Shown piece after piece: positions 1 to 10,700 of a stretch of DNA of 64,000 nt (positions are counted from its first letter, which is position 1; each line of letters starts with the position of its first letter). The stretch is from Heliocidaris tuberculata. Its lineage: Eukaryota; Echinodermata; Echinoidea; Camarodonta; Echinometridae. The stretch covers positions 14,939,968-15,003,967 of the forward strand of contig CM046847.1 of the NCBI GenBank assembly GCA_025618425.1, written 5' to 3'. The notes beneath the pieces are model-generated. The model searched no databases. It worked only from the letters and a program-made list of their open reading frames with translations, and was not told where the DNA came from. Made by a program: the position numbers and the translations under genes.

Positions 1-728
1 GGTTTCGAGAAACAGACCCCGGGTTCCCTGTGCACATGGTGCATGCTGTGTGCCTAGGCTAGAAGTAGAATTATTTCTTTATCTACCAAAGGTCATAAGT
101 GCATCTGGCCTTCTCGAAAACTCATTAAACACAAATAAAATGGAGGTGAATTGGTTAATATCATAATAATAACAAATCACTACTTTAAACAATATTTGAA
201 AAAAACATGAGTCATGAAGAATGATTGTAAAACTAAAAAAAGCCATGATTGACACACAGACATGACACTTGACACACGCAAGACACTTAAACAAAATTGC
301 ATGCCTGAGCTGATCTGACTTGGTGTTAGATTTAATGACTGGGTTTGCTGATTCATTAATGAATGAACATGTTACAAAGATAACAAAGCTAAGTGCAGAT
401 ATGTGAAAGAACAAAGAATGGAAAACACAAGGTTAACAATGCGATCGACATTCCAGACATTACACAATCACCAATATATGGGACTTGGCAATGCATTGTT
501 GACTAAAAAACCTTGACTTGAGCTCGCGTTTCTCTCAGATCTAAATATTAAATCCTAATCTTCTAGATCATCTGTTTATCATCGTTTTATCTCATTTGCA
601 ACACAACATTATTTCGTCACTTACCTATTTATGAATATTGAAAGAAACTAGTGTTCAGAAGAGAAAGCAGCAGACTCAGATTCTGAAAAATCAAATTTCG
701 CACAGACGTCCAACTTCCAAAACACGCT

Positions 729-762
729 GATATGATTGGTCAATTTCGTCGTGACGTCATAA
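729..762. promoter_or_regulatory. CRE-like palindrome with nearby inverted CCAAT box
   Basis: TGACGTCA at 752-759 is the full cAMP-response-element palindrome. ATTGG (inverted CCAAT) lies 15-20 bases to the left. The spacing suits a promoter, but no first exon is recognisable on either side, so this is only a motif observation. Confidence 0.25.
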
Positions 763-1004
763 AGCGGGCATACAATGAATACAGACGACTGCATGTAGAG
801 TCTACTACATATACCAAGGAGTTATGATAACTCCTTGCATATACTATATGGTCGTGAAGTGAACAAAATCATTGACTAAAAACCTGCATTAAAATAATTC
901 CTAATTATTCTCCTCTTAGATTCTTTTCCTGGTTAGGATACCAATGTAAAAATAAATAACGAAATAAATAAATAAGAATAAATAAAAATGCTACTTATTC
1001 CATT

Positions 1005-1116
1005 CAGTGGCGCAAATTCATTTTGAAATTCGGGGGGGGGGGGAGGACATTTGCCTATCTTCAAAAAGGTGGGGGCCGGGGGCATATCCCCCTGTCCCCC
1101 TGGATTTGCGCCCATG
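1005..1116. mobile_element. Minimal hAT-type MITE with 8-bp duplication
   Basis: 112-base element beginning CAGTGGCGCAAATTCA and ending GGATTTGCGCCCATG, flanked on both sides by ATTCCATT (997-1004 and 1117-1124). CAGTGGCG termini and an 8-bp duplication are typical of hAT. The interior is poly(G) and G-rich sequence. Confidence 0.8.
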
Positions 1117-1493
1117 ATTCCATTCAGGTGATTGCATCGGTACAGTATGGTATTATTGCATGGTTATAGATCAAGGAGTTATCCGAAAAATCAGTCCATT
1201 TCGTTCGGGACATTCGTCTACGTTGGCGTACTGGTGGGGGACGAAGGAGGGCTGCAGCCCCCCCCCCCCCCCAAAAAAAAAAATCCACAACCAAGAAAGA
1301 AAAAGGAATGGGGAAAAAAAGAAAGGAGAAGGAAATCCATGCATGTTATGTACCCCTGGCTAGCAAAAATGTATTTTCTGACTACTCTAGTATCTTTTAG
1401 ACTTTAGAACGTATTTTTTGCTGAATTTAGAACGTTTAAATGGCCGAATTTTCTTAGTATCCCCCTACATATAGGAGGTACACTCGCTATTAT

Positions 1494-1620
1494 GGTTTGC
1501 TCGCTATGTAGAAGGGCCGCTATTCATACAAAACCGCTATTCATTTAGTCACTCGTTATGGATAGCGGTCCTTATGAATAGCGGTCCTTATGACTAGCGA
1601 AGTTACCCCCCCCCCCCCCA
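1494..1620. repeat. Copy of the 'ATGAATAGCGGTCCTT' repeat family
   Basis: Contains several near-direct and inverted copies of ATGAATAGCGGTCCTTATG and ends in a C run. The same sequence family recurs at 26167-26450. Confidence 0.7.
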
Positions 1621-2448
1621 TATAGATATATGCATCTTTTGTATGCAAGCATATTTGTTTATCACAATATTTTGTTATTATAGGAGGGGAACTTTCCTCT
1701 TGTAATCAAACCAGCACCTTTGCAATAGGCTCACACACTATCGTGAAATTTCCTTCGAAACTGAGGGAAGTAAATAAAGAGTTAAGGCTACAGCACACTA
1801 TTCAGGCTCCGAAGAATGCAAAATTTCACTATTCAAAATGGAAAATCCTCTCTCTCGGTCACTCCGCTCCCTATCTATAAACAAGTATTACATAGGCAGA
1901 GAGGAATCGTTCCCCGAATTTGAAAGTCGCAAAAAATTAACGATGATTTAAGCTGTCTATCCCCATAAGAGAAAAAAGAAAAGGGTGGATATTATGAGAC
2001 TTTGGCCAATACTTGCGTGCATACAAGTGGTCTGAAATGCAAAGTTTCAAACTACAAAACGTAAAGATTTCTGGCTCGGTCGCTACGTGACCTTTCAAAA
2101 TAGAATATTTAATTTAGCAAGGGCGCTGGATAAGAGCAACATTTTCATGGTATAGCAAAATGCAAAGTCTTCTTATTTGTGGGAGGGGCGGCGATGTACC
2201 CCCACCCCCAATATTCAAAGGATTTATATACGAGTATAATGTATTGCGTTCATGGTGCTTTAGAAAATACTTCAATTCTACTGGCTCAGCCACCTCAAAA
2301 TTGTTGGCTTATTATGCCACTGTTTATATATGTATATATATATACCATTAACAATTACGTACAATATCAGAGTTGCATCAAAATGGTAGCTATGTGTGTG
2401 GAATTGGGTTTTTACAGACGTGTATCAATCAGATATGATTTTTAGCAA

Positions 2449-2665
2449 CCAAGTGGCTAGTCTAGTTCTGGACATTTGTAATTATTTTTTCCGTAAAACC
2501 CTGTGTGTGTGCACCCAACGTAGAACCAGGGAGGTGGAAGAGAGAGACGGTGCGAAGTCCTTTGATTCACTCTGTTTGGGAGAGTGAATCAGAGGACTTC
2601 GCATGCACACAGGATTTTACGGACAAAATGATTACAAACGTCCAGAACTAGACTACCAAGTAGCT
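2449..2665. mobile_element. Hairpin element with about 65-bp inverted arms
   Basis: The left arm around 2449-2512 (AGTCTAGTTCTGGACATTTG, then TTTTTTCCGTAAAACCCTGT) is repeated inverted at 2603-2665. A second inverted pair (GCGAAGTCCTTTGATTCAC / GTGAATCAGAGGACTTCGC) forms the inner stem. No coding capacity. Confidence 0.8.
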
Positions 2666-3786
2666 CACGCGCAACATAGGCGTGCTTTAAAAACTTTTTT
2701 TTAGTATAGTTATGTAAAGTGATAACATTTAGGAACTGAAAAGGAATAGATAGAATATATTTTTGAACGATGTTAAAATATGTATAGAAACGTTGTTGCG
2801 AGTGAGCCACAATGCCCTTCGAATAACGGAAAACTAAAATTGATTTATTAGAAATCTTACGCATATTTTTATCTCTGTAAATTTCTCCTTCAAAGAAAAG
2901 TGTATATAAGATTTTTTGTTTTAATGAATACATTAAAAAAAAAACAACAACAAAAACAAACAAACAAATAAAAAAAAAAAAAAAAAGTATGAGATGAAAA
3001 AGGAAGAGAGAAGAAGAGCGAACAAAGAAGAAAATATAAAAAACAACAACCAGAACATAACATGGGAATTACTGACATTTATTTGTTTTTTGTTCATTTA
3101 TCTATTTCTGATATTTACGATATTTATACATGGTAGCACATTTCACAAATACTGATAGTTTTCTAAAACTGGTAACACCAATGTTCAATAACAATTAAGA
3201 ATATAACCTCTAACCGACATAACAAAATATATAACATACATAATATATAAATATATAAATTCTGTTGCATCCTCGTAATCATTTTTTTTTCCAACAAATT
3301 ATTGTTGCACATTTCTACTGTCTTAGTATATGTATAGATGGTAATTATATTTGTAAAAATCAGATGAATAGTAATCACGAAATTGTTTGACATTTAAAAG
3401 AAAATAGCCTCCATCAATTAGTTTCACAAGTTCCTAAACAAATAGTGAAATGATTTTGGCTCAATATCTAGATACAAACTTGGGATATACCAAAATTACT
3501 CATGAATTCGTAATGACTTTCGAATCAATCAAGCAACACATACACTTACAGTTGTTTGAGAAAGTATTGTTACTGAGCATATTCTCTTCAGATAACACCT
3601 TCGCAAAAACCGCCAACCCTACAAAAAACACATCAAACCCTCAAAAAATGTGAAAGGTGATTAAGACCCTAACCCTAACCCTTAAGAGATACTTTTCGAA
3701 TTTGAAATTGTTTGTGATCATGTTCAATTATAGAGCTATATGTCACAACAAGAGACAAATCTATACAGTATTATAATTAGAGAGAA

Positions 3787-3792
3787 TTTATT
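3787..3792 (-). terminator. Possible polyadenylation signal of heparanase
   Basis: AATAAA on the minus strand, about 710 bases past the stop codon and the first exact hexamer I noticed there. If used, the 3' untranslated region would include the palindromic element at 4322-4470. AT-rich DNA gives many chance hexamers, so this is weak. Confidence 0.3.
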
Positions 3793-4321
3793 TTTCATTC
3801 CACTTTACATATCAAAAGTTGATATATTTATCAAACGAACAAAATGGAAATTATTTTAATTGGAAGATTCAAATATGCAATGTTCATTCGCAAGTGGAGG
3901 GTGGCAAAGGCAGGATAATGATTACGTCTGCAAAACGTAACACTTAATCGTTGACAGAAATATACGGATATGAACAAAGTTTAATGAAATATCTACTTTA
4001 AATTAAAAAAAAAAGATTAAGTATAACCCACAAAACAAAGCAAAGAGAGGTAGCCAGATTCAAGTACTAAGCGAGGTAAGAAAGCGAAGAGAAGGAGAAA
4101 TACAGATAGAGAAAGATGGAAGATAAAGAGAGGGAGATAGAGAGAGGGTTAGGCAAAAAGGTGACAGATAAAGGAAGAGACAGAAATATACATTCACCAA
4201 AATGCGAAAGTGTATTAATCATTCTCATGTATACAAGAGAACCTAGTGCCAAACAAGAAAATTCAAGAAGATATTATTTTCTATTCCATAACTAAAAAGT
4301 AGATTGTCATAAAAGCGGCGG

Positions 4322-4470
4322 CGGCCCTCTTGCATGAAAAGTTGCGTTTAAACGCAAGTCAAAAATTAAACGCAACTTGATTTTCAACCAATCAGGATCG
4401 CTTATTTTGGACTTGCGTTTAATTTTTTTGAGTGGCGATTAAACCCAACTTTTTATGCAAAAAAGGACCT
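4322..4470. mobile_element. Palindromic hairpin MITE, GGCCCTCTTGCAT type
   Basis: Inverted arms begin GGCCCTCTTGCATGAAAAGT and end with the complementary ACTTTTTATGCAAAAAAGG. The arms contain further nested GTTGCGTTTAA / TTAAACGCAAC inversions, and the centre is CAACCAATCAGGATCG. The same family occurs at 13284-13435 and 33664-33813. It lies 30-180 bases past the heparanase stop, so it could be transcribed within the 3' untranslated region. Confidence 0.85.
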
Positions 4471-4501
4471 GATACTTTCTATTTCTGCATCTGCAGGGGA
4501 T

Positions 4502-4712
4502 TCAACCCCCTTGTTTAACAACTTCTGGATTCACTACAAAGTCTCGGTTTGTTTTCCGACATACTGGGGCATTTGCATCTCTAATTACATAGAAACCATA
4601 AGTCATCGGAGGTAGAACTATAGGTGATCCAATCGGTAGAGGGCGAGGGATAATATCCGGAAAGTGGGTGGAGTTCTTCATCTTTAACACCTGGCCATTA
4701 AGAGTGACGTTG
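4502..4712 (-). CDS. HPSE-like: Heparanase exon 10: C-terminus and stop
   Basis: The acceptor CTCTCCTCCTCAG has a strong pyrimidine tract. Encodes NVTLNGQVLKMKNST, PRPLPIGSPIVLPPMTYGF and YVIRDANAPVC, and then a family-atypical tail of about 19 residues ending KQGG and TGA (4502-4504). Human HPSE ends soon after its corresponding Cys, so the tail is an extension. Confidence 0.95.
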
Positions 4713-7700
4713 CTGAGGAGGAGAGAGAAGAGAGAAAAGACAATGTCACAGAAGATGAATTATACATATGGCATCCCCAGCCCAATAACTTATTTTCTCT
4801 CAATAAACACAGATAATTGGAGAAATACATCAAATTAAGTAGAGTTCCGACAAATAAGTTATTTTTTTTTCTTATATGCTAATGACACCAAGCGGCAATT
4901 CGGTGATCAGCTCTTTAATTTGAACATCAACAAATTCCAGTTTCTTCACTAGGCAGTGATTTTCTTATGACTTTGACAACAATAATGAAGTTGACAATTT
5001 GCCCTTAAAATTAGCTTAGACTATCGCCCTACAATAGCATCGCCGAAGGTTACTTTAATAGCGAAGTTCATAGTACACAGAGTACACAACCTTTTGAAGA
5101 TATTCATGGGTATAAGGCACAGAACTCAGGAGTTCTGTGGTATAAGGGTCAATGATAAATGCTGACATCAATCGACCACTGACATGTTATTCTCTGTGTA
5201 AATTATACTGCATTCGCAAACATCACCTTCCAAATACAAAGTTCATCAGTGGCATTCAAAGCAGAGTTATTGGATTTACGGGGAGTTAGGATTTCACCAG
5301 TATCCAAGTTTTCATCATATCTTTATTGCGATGTTGCTCTGACTTTCTTCCTGTATTAGAAGTAAATTATTCTTAGTCTGCATTTACCCTTGAAATTTTG
5401 ATCTTTAATATGCACAATAACAACGACTACTACTACAATTTTACTACTTTAATAACACTTATCTGTCGTCTACTTGTACTCCAATTAATTGCAGACTTAT
5501 CCCAATACATACAACAAGGAAAATGCCCAGGGCAGTCTCGGCTGCATCATACAATTTTCGGGGTAAATTGGTGAAAAATCAAAGGTTGGGGCCCTTAAGA
5601 GGTGCTGCCCTCCCCCCCCCCCCCCCCCCGTGTGAGCCAGGTACCATTTTTGTATAACTTAAATTTGAAATCATTCATATGAAATCAAGCTGCATGTTTT
5701 TAAAGAAGCAGAATATGTGTACATGAAATAATTGCTATTGGGACACTTCGAGGGTTGTGCCCCTCCATATGACCCCTTGAAGATAATGATCTACTATACT
5801 TGAACGACTTAAATTTTCCTTCCCCTAAGAATGATTCCTACCTAGTTTTGTTACAATCTACATGTGGCAATACGTTTTACAGAAGAAGGAAAAATGTTAA
5901 TTTGGTGTCACGGGATAGGTACCCTATTTGCATTAATTTAGATCCTCTTTGCCTAAGAATGATTCTAACCTATTTTGGTTAGAACCCAGCCACGTATTTA
6001 AAAAAATTCTCATTTTCACAATGGGGGCACTTAAGGGGTGCTGCCCCTGAGCCCCCTTGGAGGCAAGGTACCCTGTTTCAGAAATTGAGGTCTCCTTCCT
6101 CTAAGGATGATACCTACCAACTAAGCTAGCAATCTTGGTACAGGGCTTAAAGAAGAAGCAAATATCATAAATATGAATCTACTGCCATTATTGGTGCTCT
6201 TGGGGGTGGTGCCCCCAAGACTCCCCCGCCCCCTATATTGGTTGGTACCCCCATCTGTATTAATTTAGATCCTCCTTGCCTAAGGATGTTCCCTGCCAAT
6301 TTTGGTTGAAATACACCACCAGCAATGTTTTGAGAAGTCAAACACATGTGTACAACACATATATGTACATACATGTACATACATGTACTGTATGCAGAGA
6401 CAAAACTGAATTTTACCGAAAACTGAACCAAGTTAAACTGTCAGTAGGTGACCTTTAATGTGATGAAAATGTAAGCTTTGGGTATTCATTTGAAAGAGGG
6501 TGACATGAAGACAATCCCTACCAAGAATGATGCCAAGTTTCAAAGAATTTGAACAAATACTTTTTGAACTAAATTAAAAATTGAAAAACTAAACCTCAGG
6601 TTAAGTTTTTGGAACACAATTTAACTCAATTGACCTTGGACCTTGACTTTTGATGATCAGAGATGATCATCATACGATGCTAAGAATGACAAGGATGCTT
6701 ATATAGATGATATCAATGATACAATGATAATAATTACTTGTGAATAGAATACGAGAGATATGATAATGATAAAAATGTAAAGGTTTACTTGATATATAGT
6801 ACTACCCAGTCTTTATTTTTATTTTTTATTTTTATTATTATTTATTATTATTTTTTTTTTTTGGGGGGGTGTTGTTGTTGTAGTTGTTGTTGTTATCGTT
6901 ACCTGCCGGTAAGGTTCCCTCCCTCAGGTTGTAGTAGATACTCGTCGACGTTCTTATTGGCTAGATCTCTAGTCAAATGCAAAGACGCTTCGCTGTCGTT
7001 GTGCAGGTTTAACGCCATTACTGTAACAGCCCCCGCTGGGTACAATGGGCTGCATACACGGGGATGGATGGGATGAATAATACAGAAAAGTTAGAAGAAT
7101 GATAATGCAGGCGTCACACTGTCCCGAAGTCGAGCAAAGATGTACACACGAAAAAGGAAATGTTCAAATTTGGCTCTGATCGTATAGCCGTCGGGCCATT
7201 CGTGAGGGCATCTTAAGCCATCGTATGACCGCCGGTGGAGTTTCTCAGGCTCCGGCAGCAACTTTGTGAGCAGTGGCAAAATCTCTGGCATGCCAAAAAA
7301 TTGCCCGAAAACCTAGCGAAGGTTCATTTTCGTTGTGAATTCGTATGTCCATTTTGACCTTCGTAAGGCCATCGTGAGGGCATCCCTTCAAATCGTGTCA
7401 TCTTCTTCTTTACTTCGTGTGATCATCAGTGCCATTGGGCATTTTTCGCCTCTTCTTTTCCTTCATATTATCTTTGTGAGGCGAAAAAATGCCGATGGCA
7501 CCGATGATCACACGAAGTAAAGACGAAGATGACACAATTTGACAAGATGCCCTCACGATGGTCTTACGAAGTGCAAAATGGATACACGAATTCAACACGA
7601 AAATGGACCTTCGCAAGGTCTTCTGGAAATTTTCATGCAGGCGTCACACTGTCCCGAAGTCGAGCAAAGATGGACACACGATAAAGGAAATGTTCAAATT

Positions 7701-10700
7701 CGGCTCTGATCGTATAACCATCGGGCCATTCGTGAGGGCATCTTAAACCATCGTATGACCGCCGGTGGAGTTTCTCAGGCTCCGGCAACAACTTCGTGAG
7801 CAGTGTGTAGGTCTTCGGGCAATTTTTTTTTGCATGCCAAAGATTTTGCCACCGCTCACAAAGTTGTTGCCGGAGCCTGAGAAACTCCAACGGCGGTCAT
7901 ACGATGGCTTAAGATGCCCTCACGAATGGCCCGATGGCTATACGATCAGAGCCGAATTTGATCATTTCCTTTATCGTGTGTCCATCTTTGCTCGACTTCG
8001 GGACAGTGTGACGCCTGCATAAGGGAGAAGGTTAATAGTTAGGTACACAGACGGCTCCTCATGGGAAATAGTGTTCACTTTTTTTTCAACATGGATTCCT
8101 ATGTAAAATTTAATGTTGAAAATGATGGCATCGACTGATTTTTGATAAAAAGTGCCCAAAGTGCCCAAATTTTATGTTTTAGTGGCCCGCCATTGTTTTT
8201 ATGCATTTCAGAGCCAACCTTGGGGCTAGAAACGTTCGTTTGGTGTTGAAAACCCACTATAAACAGTAAAATGAATATGGTAATGGTTAAGACCCACCAA
8301 AGACCACAGGGGCCCGGCATTTGTTCCAAAAGGGCCCAAAAGACGCTCAGTAAAGAAGCGCAGTAAATGGCTATTTTGATATCAAAATACAATGATACAT
8401 TGTGGGTATGATAATATGGTGGCCAAATATGTGTCAGGTGCCCAAATTCTGATTTAAGAGGGCCAAATGTAACATAAGTGATTATCATGATTATAGAGAA
8501 CTAAACTATAGTGGCATGACATATTTTCTTTCTAAAGATATTTGAAATTGTTTTCTATTAATAGTGTTTATCAAATCAATCAAAATTACATCATTTGGGG
8601 GGAACCTGAAAGGACGTGAGAGCCCTGAATCTCTTCATTACGGCCCAATTGAAAATGCATTAAAATCATATATTTCACTGACTAACATATCAAAACATAT
8701 GCACATGATGTGCCGAACTTATTGGTGATAGTCATGTATAATGAGTAATACACGGCGGGCACCTACAGCTTCCATTAAAAAGGTTTCAGGCCCATTTTTG
8801 TAAATAAAGGCCCATCAAAGGGACCACAGTCTTGCTCAAATAATGCAGTGAGCTTTAACAGTATTGTTCTCTAAAGTAATTTCACTACAAAGAAGTATGT
8901 ACGAAGCCCCATAGTTCGAAATTTCAGCATTCCACGACAAACTTTGAGTGCTAAAATCAAAGTTCTAAAACACCTTTCTGGCGAATATGACAGGATTTGT
9001 AAAACACTCAAATGCCGGGCCCCTGGGGTCTTTGGTGGGTCTTAATCATTACCATATTCATTTTACTGTTTATAGTGGGTTTTCAACACCAAACGAACGT
9101 TTCTAGCCCCCTAGGTTGGCTCTGAAATGCATGAAAACAATGGCGGGCCACTAAAATATAAAATTTGGGCACTTTAGGCACTTTTTATCAAAAATCAGTC
9201 GATGACATCGTTTTCAGCATTAAATTTTACATAGGAATCCATGTTGAAAAATAAAAGTGAACACTATTTCCCATGAGGAGCAGTCTGTGTACCTAACTAT
9301 AAGGGAAGCGTGTAGCGAAGAAAACAAAAGATAGCGAGGAATGGACGTAAAGACAACACATATAAAGACAACTATAAGTCACGATAAATCGTTCCCAAAA
9401 CGCTCCACTCTTGTTAATGTGTAAAAGACATTGAAAATCGTTGTTGTAGGTCAGACTGCAACGATTTAAGCTAACGAGCCTCCCTAACCGATTTTATCGT
9501 CTCGTGATTTGCTTGTTCTTTGTGACACACCACAAGAATAATATCTGTGAGCTAATCATCCCACTATTTTGAAGTGACGTTAGTGGCAGAAGAAGAGATG
9601 GAGGCAGTGTCCATGATTTTTGATTGACAGAACAAACTATTATATAAATGTAAATATCGGTGAGGTATGACTACTTGTATCGTTATCGTTATCGATGCCT
9701 CATACACTATTATATCATATATATATGACCAGCTTTAATACTTAGTAATCAAGTTAGGTAATAATCAGATGACTCTGGTCCCTATAGGCCTGCCCTCGGG
9801 CTGAACAACGAATAAGAAAAAAAAAGGGGGGTGGGAAGGGGTGTGGGGGGGGGGGGGGCGGAAAAAAGGGGGGTCGTGCATGACGGGAGAAAGGAGTTCG
9901 ATGCTTATAAAAGATAATAAGGAGAATGATAATATTTAAAAAGGCGTAGATGAAGGCGAAGAAAACAACAAGAAGAAATAAGAAAGAAAAATAAAGAAGA
10001 AGAAGAAGAAGAAGAACGGAAGAAGAAGAAGAAGAAGAAGAAGAAGAAGAAGAAGAAGAAGAAGAAGAAGAAGAAGAAGAAGAAGAAGAAGAAGAAGAAG
10101 AAGAAGAAGAAGGAGAAGGAGGAGGAGGAGGAGGAGGAGGAGGAGGAGATGATGAGGAAGGAGAGATGCTGGAGGACGATTGGAAAGGGATATAAGAAGA
10201 GTAAGAAGATCTGATGGAGAAAAAGGTTGAGGTCGAGATAGGCATGTGATAAGGGTCGAGAAGAAAGTTGTGAATGACAATGATTGATAAAAGTTGCGGA
10301 GATTGTGTGAGGAAACAGAGTAAAAAAAAAAGAAATGAGGAAAGTTAGAAAAATAAGACATTCGTTCCATACTTACGACACACGGGTGCAATGGGCAAAT
10401 ACGTGGACGTATGACTTGTTCTTTTTCGCAGCCATATCATCTCCACTGTATCCCACAATAGCATATGACACAGACAGAACATGAGTACCAAGAAGTCGTT
10501 TGTGCATGAAACACGTCCAATAAAGCTGTTGGAATACAAGTCAAACAAAACAAAAGTAAATATATCAAATATTTTCAGTGAATATGATTTTCTTTTTAAA
10601 TTTGGATTTAGATTTACCTGTATCAAATTATTGTTTCCTGATTTTCAAATTCAAAATTTTATTTTTCAACAACAACAACACTTAAAACTTAGCTTTTATA

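Larger units (their letters stand above)
1..4501. other. 3' flank of heparanase; no gene recognised
   Basis: I recognise no gene here. Open frames at 79-414 (minus) and 2589-2963 (minus) have low-complexity or unfamiliar products. Repeats listed separately sit at 1005-1116, 1494-1620, 2449-2665 and 4322-4470. A/T-rich simple sequence dominates 2930-3010. A short telomere-like CCCTAACCCTAACCC lies at 3667-3681. Confidence 0.6.

Noticed and set aside
79..414. 111-codon minus-strand frame with hydrophobic stretches
   Set aside because: Low-complexity composition in AT-rich DNA, no homology recognised; a possible donor at its end is not enough.
7091..8022. Several similar frames with PEKLHRRSYDGLRCPHEWPD
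   Set aside because: Repeated arms of the compound foldback read in different orientations.
9754..10391. Open frames of 151-163 codons with long Ser or Leu runs
   Set aside because: They are translations of the (GAA)n tract in two frames; they overlap a heparanase exon only by chance.
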